From positions 110,373-174,372 of the forward strand of contig NZ_CANKXK010000008.1 in assembly GCF_947487605.1 (NCBI RefSeq): a stretch of DNA of 64,000 bases. Reading direction: 5' to 3'. Source of the stretch: an uncultured Algibacter sp. Its GTDB lineage: Bacteria; Bacteroidota; Bacteroidia; Flavobacteriales; Flavobacteriaceae. How positions within the stretch are numbered: position 1 is the first letter of the stretch; the number at the start of each line of letters is the position of its first letter. This document shows positions 47,795 to 57,231 of this stretch, piece by piece. A model generated the notes under the pieces. It was not told the origin of the DNA. It did no database searches and was given only the letters and a program-made list of their open reading frames with translations. A program made the position numbers and the translations under genes.

Positions 47795-50149
47795 TTAATT
47801 TTTTATAAACTTTTTAGTGACTATAACTCCGTTAGAAAGTTTAATCTTAGCTATGTAAAACAATCTATTCAACTTAGATAGTTCGATTGTTTCTGTTGAA
47901 GAATTACCTTTTAATCTATAAATAAGGTTTCCAGAAAAATCAAATATCGAAATTTCATTAAGTAACAAACTGTTAGTTGCCGAAAATAAAAACTTATTGT
48001 TATTAAGTTCAACAATGTTTAATGCATTTTTTTCTGAAGCAACTAAACTATTAGTAGACCCCGTCTTTTTGAATACTATTTTAAAACGATTATTAAATTC
48101 GCCTACTTCAGAAGTAAAAGTATAATCCGATTCAGATAAATTATGCGTTTTATTTACGAGATTATCCTTTAGATAAATGGTGTTATTTTCTAAAAAGTCT
48201 CCTTGCAATTTATAAATTGATAATTTATAAATAGTTGGCACATTAATAGCGCTTTGAAATCCAAGATTAATTCTTTCATTACGAGTTAAGTCTTTTACAC
48301 TCTTACCTTGAATAGCATACTTTTTATCAGATTTTTTAATTGTAGAATACAAAATTGCCGATTTATTGGCAGATATAACCTTTTGAGCATCATACTTAGC
48401 CCCATCATCCAAACTGGTAGCTCCATTAACGTATCCTATTAATGCTTGATTAAAAACACCATTGTTTGAAGTAAGATTTATCCATAATTTATTATCCAAA
48501 TCGCCAGCAGTAATTGGTCTCTTAGGTTTTGAGCTTTTAAAAAATTGATTATTATTTGTTGTTCCAAGTACACGCATACTATTATTAAAAGTAACCGAAC
48601 CTTCGCTAATGTTTCCAGATGTTGAAATTGGTGTCGCAGCATCATCATAAATAACAAAAAAACCTTGGCCAGAAGGAATAAATCTATTTGGGGTTACTCC
48701 ATCACCACCTGCAGATTCTCCCGTGGCATTTATCATAGCATAGTCCGAATCTGAAAAATTTAACACTTCATTTCCATTTGCCGAAGTACTTGGAGCTGTG
48801 TTTTGTGACCAAAAATATATTACCCCATCTACATCACTATTTAGTAAAAAAAAGCTATCTGCATCTATTGCAGACGGATATGGATTCCCTATAAAATTCC
48901 AATTATTATCATTAGTTTCAGAATCGTTTCTATACAATGGAGTATTAATAACACCATTATTAAATATTCCATTAAATGTATAAACAAATTGTTTAGGCGA
49001 CCCTGGGCTACTTTCAAAAATAACTCGATTATGTGTAGATGCATACCCAACTCCTGGAATCATAACAGTTGTTCCATTAACCAATCTCCAATCGTCGCCG
49101 TTATCGTCAATACCATCTTGTCCAGGCATAGCGGTATTATCATTATTTGTTTCCATAGTAGCATCTAAATAATTTTGGGCATTAAAATCAAAAACCCTAT
49201 CAGATTGACCATCAGATAACCCATTGGAAATAGTTACTCCATTTACAGGAGAACTCCAGTAGGTGTACTCATACCAGTTATTAGCTGGTGCTGTTTCTTT
49301 TTCAACCGTAATGCGTCCTGTAGCAGTTACAGTTGCTAAATCATTTACTTGCACGAAGGCTCCCTGTGGTCTAACTATTATAGCACTACTACAAACTAAA
49401 TCATTTTGAACCTCAACATAATCTCCATTATCAATTGAAAGTGTTCCTGAATTTATTGTTAAGGAGCAAGCACTAAAACTTCCATTTATTGAAGTATTAT
49501 AATTTCCATTAATTATCGCTGCACTTGAGCTATCAGGAATAGTTGACCAGCTTGTTCCATCCCAAGTAGTAGTTGAAGCGCATTGAATTATATTTACAAC
49601 TCCATTAAAAATGAAATCATTAATACTTAATGTCCCATTTGTATTCGATCCTCCCCAAGCATATACCCTAAAAGTGACCGCACTAGAGATATTTTGATAA
49701 TTAATATTAGATAAATCAATAGTTGATTGTGTTACAACACCTGATCCACCAATAGTAGGAACACCAATATTAGACGCATATCCATCTATACTACTCCTAA
49801 CAGCAATTTGTACTGGTCCCGTATTTGAACGCTCTACATTAAAAACTAAGCTTGCGAAATCAATCTCATAACCTAAGTTAGGTGTGAGCGTAAAATAGAA
49901 ATAGTCACCAGAGTCAAATGCTGTTAAATTCCAATCTCTTGCATTATATCTATTATTGGCGTTATTACCGTTTATTGCAGGTCCTCTTCCAATACCAGAT
50001 ACAGTTAAATTAGGATCGACTACTTGCCCAATTACATAAGGGTTGTCATTGTTAGGTCCATTTGTAGCAATATCATTGGAGAATATACTTTGCCCGCAAA
50101 TAATAAAGGGGTGTACCAATACTATGACAATTGAAAAAAAGAATTTCAT
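47795..50149 (-). CDS. T9SS type A sorting-domain surface protein
   Basis: 784 residues. Signal peptide MKFFFSIVIVLVHPFIICGQ. N-terminal beta-sandwich region (NRYNARDWNLTAFDSGDYFY) as in many exported flavobacterial proteins; a middle repeat-like strand region (about 195-270, TTWDGTSWSTIPDSSSAAII); and a C-terminal domain LNEISIFDFSGNLIYRLKG, ending VTKKFIKN, typical of T9SS secretion. No enzyme motif seen; probably an adhesin or surface-layer type protein. It converges with the TonB receptor with only 3 bp between stops. Confidence 0.8.
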   Translation of the reverse strand: MKFFFSIVIVLVHPFIICGQSIFSNDIATNGPNNDNPYVIGQVVDPNLTVSGIGRGPAINGNNANNRYNARDWNLTAFDSGDYFYFTLTPNLGYEIDFASLVFNVERSNTGPVQIAVRSSIDGYASNIGVPTIGGSGVVTQSTIDLSNINYQNISSAVTFRVYAWGGSNTNGTLSINDFIFNGVVNIIQCASTTTWDGTSWSTIPDSSSAAIINGNYNTSINGSFSACSLTINSGTLSIDNGDYVEVQNDLVCSSAIIVRPQGAFVQVNDLATVTATGRITVEKETAPANNWYEYTYWSSPVNGVTISNGLSDGQSDRVFDFNAQNYLDATMETNNDNTAMPGQDGIDDNGDDWRLVNGTTVMIPGVGYASTHNRVIFESSPGSPKQFVYTFNGIFNNGVINTPLYRNDSETNDNNWNFIGNPYPSAIDADSFFLLNSDVDGVIYFWSQNTAPSTSANGNEVLNFSDSDYAMINATGESAGGDGVTPNRFIPSGQGFFVIYDDAATPISTSGNISEGSVTFNNSMRVLGTTNNNQFFKSSKPKRPITAGDLDNKLWINLTSNNGVFNQALIGYVNGATSLDDGAKYDAQKVISANKSAILYSTIKKSDKKYAIQGKSVKDLTRNERINLGFQSAINVPTIYKLSIYKLQGDFLENNTIYLKDNLVNKTHNLSESDYTFTSEVGEFNNRFKIVFKKTGSTNSLVASEKNALNIVELNNNKFLFSATNSLLLNEISIFDFSGNLIYRLKGNSSTETIELSKLNRLFYIAKIKLSNGVIVTKKFIKN

Positions 50150-50229
50150 TTAAGTTAAGTTTAATTTTTAGATTTGGTAAAATAAAAATTGAACATTGCT
50201 ATTAATTAATTCTTATTACCTTAATCATT

Positions 50230-50703
50230 ATGTTTAAAAAACAAACATACACACTAGATGTAGCTAAAAAAAAGCTTGAAAACTATTGTGTATATCAAGA
50301 ACGCTGTCATAAAGAAATTAAGCAAAAGCTTCAAGAAATGCATATGATTCCTGATGCTATAGACTTAATAATAGTGCATTTAATTGAACACAACTTTCTA
50401 AATGAAGAACGTTTTGCCAAAGCATTTGTAAGGGGTAAGTTTAATATTAAAAAATGGGGTAGACACCGTTTAACTTTAGAATTAAAGAGAAAGGGGATTA
50501 CCAAAACTAATATAAATGCTGCAATAAAAGAAATAAATGAAGAAAATTACTATAAAACGTTAGATGAGTTAGCTGAAAAACGATTTTTAGCCCTAAATGA
50601 GAAGAACAAGTTCAAAAAAAAGAAGAAATTAATAGATTATCTTTTGTATCGTGGGTGGGAATCACATCTAGTCTATGAGAAAGTAAATGAACTTATAAAG
50701 TAG
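50230..50703 (+). CDS. recX: RecX regulatory protein
   Basis: 157 residues, three-helix-bundle repeats. RecX modulates RecA filaments. Family elements: LENYCVYQERCHKEIKQKL, LIEHNFLNEERFAKAFVRGK, KKWGRHRLTLELKRKGIT, and a last repeat with KKLIDYLLYRGWESHLVYEK. recA is not in the window. A TAGATTTG box at 50169-50176 may be its -7 element. The stop overlaps the convergent cupin gene by 11 bp. Confidence 0.92.
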   Translation: MFKKQTYTLDVAKKKLENYCVYQERCHKEIKQKLQEMHMIPDAIDLIIVHLIEHNFLNEERFAKAFVRGKFNIKKWGRHRLTLELKRKGITKTNINAAIKEINEENYYKTLDELAEKRFLALNEKNKFKKKKKLIDYLLYRGWESHLVYEKVNELIK

Positions 50704-51562
50704 CGTTTTTTTTATGTGTTCTTATTATTGCTTGTTCGTTCTTCCAATCAATCCATTTCTGCCCTTTAATTCTGCGCATTAAATTATCATAATTCCTCAT
50801 AATAAAAACATTATAGACTGCTTTCGAAAAATTGATTGGGTTTCTTGCTATTGCACGAAGACTCATTGAAAAACCAGGCGTTATATAACGCATATAATGC
50901 CAATAACCTTCTGGCATGTACAAAACCTCTCCATGTTTAAGCTCTGTTTTATAACCTTTAGCCTTTTTTAACATTGGCCATTTTTCGAAATCTGGATTAT
51001 TAAAATCTATATCTTCTCTTGTAATTAATGAATGTGGTATTTTATATAAAAATTCATTTTGATTTTGATCAAAAAGAATACATTGTTTTTTACCTTCAAA
51101 ATGAAAATGAAAAATATTAGCCAAATCAATATCATAATGCATGAATGTATACGAATCACGACCTCCAAAAAACAGCATTGGGATTCCTTTCATTAGGCGT
51201 AAACCAAAATCAGGAAACGTAAAATCTTTTTGCAAAGCTGGAATTTCCTTTAAAGCATTCCATAAAAAAATTCGATACTTTGTGGGTTCTTGTTTCAATA
51301 AATCTACATAATCACACAACTTCATTTTAGCATGTGGCTCGTTAAACCCATCTTTATAATCTACAGGTCTATCATCGTAAAGTGGCACAGTAATTTGTCC
51401 TCCAATCGCTTTCATATAGTCTAAATTCCATTTACTATATGCTGGCCAATTTTCAATAAAACGCTCGATAACTACAGGTTTCTGTGGTTTAAAGTAGTGT
51501 TTTAAAAAATCCGCTTTAGTAATAGTCTTTACACGCGGAATATCTTGTAAGTTTAGTGGCAA
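50693..51562 (-). CDS. Cupin-like (JmjC-type) non-heme iron oxygenase
   Basis: 289 residues, start TTG at 51562; a stop lies two codons upstream in frame, so no longer start exists. Cupin_8 pattern: QKPVVIERFIENWPAYSKWN at the N-terminus, then FMHYDIDLANIFHFHFEGKK with the HxD iron ligands and MPEGYWHYMRYITPGFSMSL with the distal His. Members of this family hydroxylate proteins or tRNA using 2-oxoglutarate; the substrate here is unknown. Confidence 0.87.
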   Translation of the reverse strand: MPLNLQDIPRVKTITKADFLKHYFKPQKPVVIERFIENWPAYSKWNLDYMKAIGGQITVPLYDDRPVDYKDGFNEPHAKMKLCDYVDLLKQEPTKYRIFLWNALKEIPALQKDFTFPDFGLRLMKGIPMLFFGGRDSYTFMHYDIDLANIFHFHFEGKKQCILFDQNQNEFLYKIPHSLITREDIDFNNPDFEKWPMLKKAKGYKTELKHGEVLYMPEGYWHYMRYITPGFSMSLRAIARNPINFSKAVYNVFIMRNYDNLMRRIKGQKWIDWKNEQAIIRTHKKNATL

Positions 51563-51778
51563 AGCTTATCTAGTTTGGTCTTCAAAGTTAAGAAAACGAT
51601 ATTAAAACCAAAATAGTATTTTAATTAGAACGCCTAAGATTCTTCTTGAAATAAGTACTTTAATTTCGTTGTATTCTTTCAAACATTATGAATATCAATA
51701 TTTTTATAAATTTTAGATTTTCCGCATGTGCAAAATAAATATTAAGTAATTTAGTAAAGTTGTTAAACCAATCGAAAA

Positions 51779-52219
51779 ATGATACTAAACGATACAAACT
51801 CTCTTACTTTTTTTACTCCAAAAAATTCAAATAACTTAGGAGCTATTTATTTCGACACAGGAATTTCGGCAGGGTTTCCTTCACCAGCAGAAGATTTTAA
51901 AGAACAGCGATTGTCTTTAGACAAAGAGCTTATAAAAAACAAAGAAGCTACATTTTTTGCCCGTGTTAATGGACAATCAATGATTGGAGCTGGGCTAGAT
52001 GATAACGACTTATTAGTAATTGATAGAAGTCTTGAACCTGTTAACAATAAAATTGCTGTATGCTTTCTAGATGGGGAATTTACGGTTAAAAGATTAAAAG
52101 TAGACAAAAATGAAGTTTGGTTACAACCTGAAAACCCTAATTATCCAATAATAAGAATAACAGATGATAATGATTTTATTATTTGGGGTATTGTTACTAA
52201 TGTGATTAAAAAAGTATAG
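51779..52219 (+). CDS. umuD: UmuD-like autoproteolytic protein (LexA/S24 family)
   Basis: 146 residues. The cleavage site is Ala31-Gly32 (SAGFPSPAED), the nucleophile Ser67 (NGQSMIGAGLDDND) and the general base Lys104 (DGEFTVKRL). Gly-to-Ser (35) and Ser-to-Lys (37) spacings are identical to those of E. coli UmuD (Gly25, Ser60, Lys97). It should be cleaved on RecA filaments and partner a Y-family polymerase. No umuC gene follows: the next gene is a GNAT. The N-terminal tail is short, without a DNA-binding domain, so it is not LexA. Confidence 0.9.
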   Translation: MILNDTNSLTFFTPKNSNNLGAIYFDTGISAGFPSPAEDFKEQRLSLDKELIKNKEATFFARVNGQSMIGAGLDDNDLLVIDRSLEPVNNKIAVCFLDGEFTVKRLKVDKNEVWLQPENPNYPIIRITDDNDFIIWGIVTNVIKKV

Positions 52220-52229
52220 CACATTTTAT

Positions 52230-52772
52230 ATGCATGGTATCATTTACAAAAGAGCTACTACTCATAATGAATTGCATCAAATCTTAGAACTTCAACAAGC
52301 AAACATTATAAATTCAATTTCTGAAAAAGAAAAATTAAGCGAAGGATTCGTAACTGTAAATCATAGTTTCGAAACTCTAAATGCTATGAATAATGCTTGT
52401 TCCCATATTATTGCAAAACAAAATAGCGAAGTCGTTGGGTATGTTTTATCTATGGTATCCAAATTTAAGGACACTATTGAAGTTTTGGTGCCTATGTTTA
52501 AAGAAATAGACAAATACCTAAATAATGAATATAGTTACCTAGTAATGGGTCAAATTTGCGTAGACAAAATCTTTAGAAAACAAGGTCTTTTTAGAGGCTT
52601 ATATAATTATATGAGACAAGAACTTAATTCAAACTATGATGTTTTGATAACAGAGGTTGACACAAAAAACATTAGGTCTTTAAATGCCCATAAAGCTGTT
52701 GGTTTTCAAGTTTTAAAAAGCTATAAATCAAACAATCACGATTGGGAGCTTCTTATTTGGAATTGGAAATAG
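52230..52772 (+). CDS. GNAT-family N-acetyltransferase
   Basis: 180 residues. The acetyl-CoA-binding segment is LVMGQICVDKIFRKQGLFRG, then LYNYMRQEL, and the late motif is EVDTKNIRSLNAHKAVGFQV, which is typical of GNATs that end LNAHxxxGF. It follows the umuD gene after 10 bp, so is probably co-transcribed and DNA-damage-responsive if umuD is. The substrate is unknown. Confidence 0.85.
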   Translation: MHGIIYKRATTHNELHQILELQQANIINSISEKEKLSEGFVTVNHSFETLNAMNNACSHIIAKQNSEVVGYVLSMVSKFKDTIEVLVPMFKEIDKYLNNEYSYLVMGQICVDKIFRKQGLFRGLYNYMRQELNSNYDVLITEVDTKNIRSLNAHKAVGFQVLKSYKSNNHDWELLIWNWK

Positions 52773-52785
52773 GATTTTAAAAAAG

Positions 52786-52820
52786 AAAAGCCAATGAGAG
52801 AAAAACTCGCAATGGCTTTT
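52786..52820 (-). terminator. Terminator between the GNAT gene and gdhA
   Basis: AAAAGCCA with TGGCTTTT and an inner GAG/CTC form a stem that serves both converging genes; 28 bp past the gdhA stop. Confidence 0.7.
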
Positions 52821-52847
52821 AATTAATATATTAAAAAACTTAGCTAA

Positions 52848-54191
52848 TTACACAATTCCTTGAGCAAGCATTGCATCTGCAACTTTTACAAACCCAGCAA
52901 TATTTGCACCTTTTACATAATCAATATATCCATCGTCATCCTTACCATATTCAATACAAGAATCGTGAATATTAGACATTATTTCGTTTAATTTATTGTC
53001 TACCTCTTCTCTTGACCATTTGAATCTTAATGAATTTTGGGTCATTTCTAATCCAGAAGTCGCCACACCACCAGCATTCGAAGCTTTTCCTGGAGCAAAC
53101 AATATTTTAGCCTCATGAAAAACAGTTATTGCTTCTTTAGTAGATGGCATATTAGCACCTTCGCTAACACAGATACATCCATTATTTATAAGTGTTTTTG
53201 CGTCTTTTTCATGCAACTCATTTTGGGTAGCACAAGGTAAAGCAATATCGCACTTAACTCCCCAAGGTGTTTTCCCTTCTATATAAGTCGCATTTGGATA
53301 AGCTTTTACATATTGACTAATTCTTCCTCTTTTTACATTCTTTAGTTGCATTATAAATGCTAATTTTTCAGCATCTATACCTTCTTCATCATAAATATAA
53401 CCTGAAGAATCTGAAAGTGTCAATACTTTTCCTCCTAACTGGTTTACTTTTTCTGCGGCATACTGTGCAACATTTCCAGAACCAGAAATCACCACATTTT
53501 TCCCGCTAAAACTATCTCCTTTAGTTTTTAGCATATTTTGAGCAAAATACACATTTCCATAGCCCGTTGCTTCAGGTCGAATTAATGATCCGCCCCAAGA
53601 CATTCCTTTACCAGTTAAAACGCCAGTAAATTCGTTTCGTAATTTTTTATACATTCCAAATAGAAACCCAATCTCTCTAGCTCCTACGCCTATATCTCCC
53701 GCTGGAACATCTGTATTTGCTCCAATGTGCCTAAATAATTCACCCATAAAAGCATGACAGAATCGCATAATTTCGTTGTCGCTTTTTCCTTTTGGATCAA
53801 AATCACTTCCTCCTTTTCCTCCACCCATTGGTAAGGTTGTAAGGCTATTTTTAAAAACTTGCTCGAAAGCTAAGAATTTAAGAATACTCATATTTACCGT
53901 AGGATGAAAACGAAGACCTCCTTTATAAGGGCCAATAGCAGAATTCATTTGAATTCTATAACCACGATTTACCTGAATTTCTCCAGAATCGTCAACCCAA
54001 CATACTCTAAAAGAAATAGCCCTTTCAGGCTCAACCATTCTTAGTAATACGTTTTTGCCATAATAAATATCGTGCTGAACGATGTAAGGTATTACAGTTT
54101 CTGCAACTTCCTCAACGGCTTGTAGGAATTCAGGCTCTCCAGAATTTCGCTGTTTCACCAAATCTAAAAACTCTTCAATTATTTTTTCCAT
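52848..54191 (-). CDS. gdhA: NADP-type glutamate dehydrogenase
   Basis: 447 residues, the normal hexameric length. It interconverts 2-oxoglutarate and ammonia with glutamate. RVCWVDDSGEIQVNRGYRIQ, the catalytic-lysine loop LPMGGGKGGSDFDPKGKSD, GAREIGFLFGMYKK, and the Rossmann motif GSGNVAQYAAEKV are present. Cofactor type is inferred from length and family. TATCTTTG on the minus strand at 54239-54246, 48 bp upstream, is a plausible -7 box. Confidence 0.95.
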   Translation of the reverse strand: MEKIIEEFLDLVKQRNSGEPEFLQAVEEVAETVIPYIVQHDIYYGKNVLLRMVEPERAISFRVCWVDDSGEIQVNRGYRIQMNSAIGPYKGGLRFHPTVNMSILKFLAFEQVFKNSLTTLPMGGGKGGSDFDPKGKSDNEIMRFCHAFMGELFRHIGANTDVPAGDIGVGAREIGFLFGMYKKLRNEFTGVLTGKGMSWGGSLIRPEATGYGNVYFAQNMLKTKGDSFSGKNVVISGSGNVAQYAAEKVNQLGGKVLTLSDSSGYIYDEEGIDAEKLAFIMQLKNVKRGRISQYVKAYPNATYIEGKTPWGVKCDIALPCATQNELHEKDAKTLINNGCICVSEGANMPSTKEAITVFHEAKILFAPGKASNAGGVATSGLEMTQNSLRFKWSREEVDNKLNEIMSNIHDSCIEYGKDDDGYIDYVKGANIAGFVKVADAMLAQGIV

Positions 54192-54238
54192 GCGATGGTT
54201 TTATAATTAATATTTAATGAATTAATAATTTTAGAGCA

Positions 54239-54246
54239 CAAAGATA
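54239..54246 (-). promoter_or_regulatory. -7 box for gdhA
   Basis: Minus-strand TATCTTTG matches TAnnTTTG, 48 bp before the gdhA start; no TTG is found at the right distance. Confidence 0.35.
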
Positions 54247-54328
54247 CATTATCTATAAAAATTACATCATTTTTTTTTGAATTTCGTAACTTATATTCGT
54301 CAATATAGATATGAGCTAAAGACAATAT

Positions 54329-54358
54329 TTGATTGTTGATTGAGTTTTTATATATTTG
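54329..54358 (+). promoter_or_regulatory. Bacteroidetes-type promoter for the THC0290_0291-like gene
   Basis: TTG at 54329-54331, 19-bp spacer, TATATTTG at 54351-54358, an exact fit to the consensus, 35 bp upstream of the chosen ATG. It decides the start: a longer TTG-initiated frame would run through the promoter. Confidence 0.6.
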
Positions 54359-54392
54359 TTTATATAACGCCCCAAAAATATTGCACCTTATT

Positions 54393-55250
54393 ATGCTTAA
54401 CTTAAAACATTTAGCTTTAGTCTCTTGCTTGTTTGCTATATGTGAAACAGCCTATTCTCAATTAGGTTTTTCTCATGAGATAGGTGTTATTGCTGGTCCT
54501 GTAGAATTTAGATCGGATTTTGGAAGTCGTTTTGACGAAGCTACTAACTTAGGTAATTCTGGTATTGGTATTGGTATTATACACTATATAAATTTTGCTT
54601 ATCGTGCAGATTGTAATTGTTATTCCACAGACACCTATTTTAATGACCATTTTAAGTTAAGAAATGAGATTTCTTGGAATTATACCAAGCTTGATCACCA
54701 TGGGGAACATGTTGCAGCAAATAGAACGGGTGACAATTCATTTAGACTAAGAGGACATCATGGTGTTGCTGAAAATTTTGATATTGGTACACAACTTGAA
54801 TGGTTCCCTAGAAGTATTCGCTCATTCCAAGCATTTAGTTATTTATTGGCACCTTATGTAAGTTTAGGCATCCACTATACTTCATCATCTCCACAGGCAA
54901 GTTCTACTTATGTATCACCTAATCCTGGACCCAACCAAACAGTTGGTAATGTTTTTGATCCTAGAAATATATATTCATGGTGGTATCAAAATGATAGTCG
55001 TCTTCCACCAATACCTGCAGGAGAAACACGACAATATCCAATTGACACAAGTCCAAGATCTGATTGGTCTATGGTAACTAGTGTTGGTGTTCGTTATAAA
55101 ATTGGTGTACTTTCAGATTTATTACTAGACTTAAGATGGCAACTCTACTTTAATGACTGGGTAGATGGGTTTAACCATAAATTAAGTTATAATAAATTTA
55201 ATGATTGGTTAATATGGCTAAATGTAGGCTATATTTATTATTTAGATTAA
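54393..55250 (+). CDS. THC0290_0291-family exported protein
   Basis: 285 residues from the ATG at 54393, chosen because a promoter lies just upstream and because the resulting N-terminus (MLNLKHLALVSCLFAICETA) is a signal peptide. The mature part begins QLGFSHEIGVIAGPVEFRSD and has aromatic beta-strand pairs and an ending LIWLNVGYIYYLD, consistent with an outer-membrane barrel or periplasmic protein. The function is unknown; the family is confined to flavobacteria as far as I recall. Its stop overlaps the stop of the convergent metB-like gene by 4 bp. Confidence 0.75.
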   Translation: MLNLKHLALVSCLFAICETAYSQLGFSHEIGVIAGPVEFRSDFGSRFDEATNLGNSGIGIGIIHYINFAYRADCNCYSTDTYFNDHFKLRNEISWNYTKLDHHGEHVAANRTGDNSFRLRGHHGVAENFDIGTQLEWFPRSIRSFQAFSYLLAPYVSLGIHYTSSSPQASSTYVSPNPGPNQTVGNVFDPRNIYSWWYQNDSRLPPIPAGETRQYPIDTSPRSDWSMVTSVGVRYKIGVLSDLLLDLRWQLYFNDWVDGFNHKLSYNKFNDWLIWLNVGYIYYLD

Positions 55251-56386
55251 CCTAAAGCTTGCTTTAAGTCTGCAATTAAATCATCAATATCCTCAATCCC
55301 TACGCTTAATCGTATTAAAGAATCTACAACCCCTGTCTTTTCTCTTTCTTCTTTTGGTATGCTCGCATGCGTCATACTTGCAGGATGACCCGATAAAGAT
55401 TCTACACCACCTAAAGATTCTGCCAATGTAAAAACTTTTAAGTTTTCTACTGTTCTAATAGCTTCTTCATAATTATTCTCTTTTGTGGTAAAAGACAACA
55501 TTCCTCCAAAACCTTTCATTTGCGCTTTTGCAATATCATGATTTGGATGACCTTCAAACCCTGGCCAATAAACTTTTTCAATTTTAGGATGGCTTGCTAA
55601 ATATTTGGCAACAGCTTTTCCGTTCTCGCAGTGCCGTTGCATTCTTACATGCAACGTTTTTATTCCGCGAAGCACTAAAAAACTATCTTGTGGTCCACAA
55701 ATGGCACCACTAGCATTTTGTATAAAGTATAATTTATCTGCCAAATCTTTGTCTTTAACAATTAATGCTCCCATAACCACATCACTATGTCCTCCAAGGT
55801 ATTTAGTAGCGGAATGCATCACAATATCTGCTCCAAGATCTATTGGTTGTTGTAAATATGGTGTTGCAAACGTATTATCGACTGCTAATAGCGTATTGTG
55901 TTTTTTAGATATATCGCTAATAGCTTTAATATCTATAATGTTCATCATTGGGTTTGTTGGTGTTTCAACCCATATAAGTTTTGTATTCTTATTAATATAC
56001 GCCTCAATACTTGAAGCATTATGCATCCCTATAAAATGAAACTTAATACCAAAATCTTGAAAAATCTTGGTGAATAACCTAAAAGAACCTCCGTACAAAT
56101 CGTTTGTAGAAACAACTTCATCTCCAGGTTTTAAAAGTTTTATAATAGCATCAATAGCTGCTAAACCAGATCCAAATGCGAGTCCATAATTACCGTTTTC
56201 AATACTAGCCAAAGCATTTTCTAAAGCTCTTCTTGTTGGGTTATGGGTTCTAGAATATTCAAACCCTTTATGTCCTCCTGGAGTTGTTTGAGCATAAGTA
56301 GATGTTTGATAAATAGGTGGCATAACAGCTCCATAAGCTGGGTCATGCTCTTGCCCTCCGTGTATAGCCTTTGTATTGAATTTCAT
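55247..56386 (-). CDS. Cystathionine gamma-synthase/lyase-type PLP enzyme
   Basis: 379 residues, the Cys/Met-metabolism PLP family. The PLP lysine lies in MHSATKYLGGHSDVVMGAL; YSRTHNPTRRALENALASIE and AVDNTFATPYLQQPIDLGAD are the other signatures. The C-terminal end LGGVESLSGHPASMTHASIP is common to metB, metC and mccB types, so whether it makes cystathionine or splits it cannot be told. A minus-strand TACATTTG (56452-56459) lies 66 bp upstream. Confidence 0.92.
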   Translation of the reverse strand: MKFNTKAIHGGQEHDPAYGAVMPPIYQTSTYAQTTPGGHKGFEYSRTHNPTRRALENALASIENGNYGLAFGSGLAAIDAIIKLLKPGDEVVSTNDLYGGSFRLFTKIFQDFGIKFHFIGMHNASSIEAYINKNTKLIWVETPTNPMMNIIDIKAISDISKKHNTLLAVDNTFATPYLQQPIDLGADIVMHSATKYLGGHSDVVMGALIVKDKDLADKLYFIQNASGAICGPQDSFLVLRGIKTLHVRMQRHCENGKAVAKYLASHPKIEKVYWPGFEGHPNHDIAKAQMKGFGGMLSFTTKENNYEEAIRTVENLKVFTLAESLGGVESLSGHPASMTHASIPKEEREKTGVVDSLIRLSVGIEDIDDLIADLKQALG

Positions 56387-56511
56387 GTTTTTTGATTTTT
56401 AAGGATTCCACTATTAATAAAACAATATTAGAATCTTTGCACAAATGTAAGTTTTAATTCGTTCTATTCAAATGCAATAATTACCTTTAGTATATGGTTA
56501 ACATAATACGT

Positions 56512-57231
56512 ATGCTTTACAAAAAACACTTAATAATTATTTGTTCTTTTTTAATCTTCTTAAGCTGCAAAGAAGAATTAAAAATATCATTTTCAGAAGT
56601 TAGTCCAACCACTAAAAACAATTCTTTAGTAGAAATAAACATTCCTGAAGCCATAGGAATCGAGGTAGTCACAACCCCAATAAATGAAGCAATTCAAAAG
56701 ACAGTAATCGCATCATTGCATATTGGAAATATGGATGATCTACAGTCAAAATCTATTGAAGAAAGTATCTCTCTTTTTAATAAAGAATATAATACATTTA
56801 AAAACGATTTTCCTGAAGCAGAACAGCCTTGGGAAGCACAAGTTGATGGCGACATTATGTTTCAATCTTCAGAAATAATAAGTATTGTTATCACTTCTTA
56901 TAAAGATACTGGTGCAGCTCATGGCCTTTTAAATATTTCTTTTTTGAATTTTGAAACCGAAACCGGAAAACTCATTCAAAATGATAAGCTTATTTCAAAC
57001 ATAGGAGCCTTTAAAACTATTGCTCAAGCACATTATGAAAAAGCTTTAGAAGAAAAAGACATAGTCACTAATGCTGAAGCTTTCGACCTGCCGAAAAATA
57101 TTGCTTATAGTGAAGAAGGGGTTATTTTACTTTACAATCTATTTCAAACCGAACCTTACGCAACAGAAATAATTGAATTTACAATTCCCTTTGAAGAGGT
57201 TGCCTCTTATCTAGTTTTTAATAGCCTTTAA
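56512..57231 (+). CDS. DUF3298/DUF4163-like lipoprotein
   Basis: 239 residues from the ATG at 56512; an ATG at 56494 is also in frame. I prefer the later one because MLYKKHLIIICSFLIFLSC is a clean lipoprotein signal and a TACCTTTA box ends just before 56494. The body has the pattern of DUF4163/DUF3298 (about 100-235): ISIVITSYKDTGAAHGLLNI, LNFETETGKLIQNDKL and the final FTIPFEEVASYLV. This family is seen in periplasmic proteins near RsiV-like anti-sigma domains; the function is unknown. Confidence 0.78.
   Translation: MLYKKHLIIICSFLIFLSCKEELKISFSEVSPTTKNNSLVEINIPEAIGIEVVTTPINEAIQKTVIASLHIGNMDDLQSKSIEESISLFNKEYNTFKNDFPEAEQPWEAQVDGDIMFQSSEIISIVITSYKDTGAAHGLLNISFLNFETETGKLIQNDKLISNIGAFKTIAQAHYEKALEEKDIVTNAEAFDLPKNIAYSEEGVILLYNLFQTEPYATEIIEFTIPFEEVASYLVFNSL

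Noticed and set aside
54333..54392. TTG-started extension of the THC0290_0291-like gene
   Set aside because: It runs through an exact promoter and precedes a clear signal peptide.
55605..56039. 144-codon ORF antisense to the metB-like gene
   Set aside because: Shadow of the true coding frame; composition follows the antisense codons.
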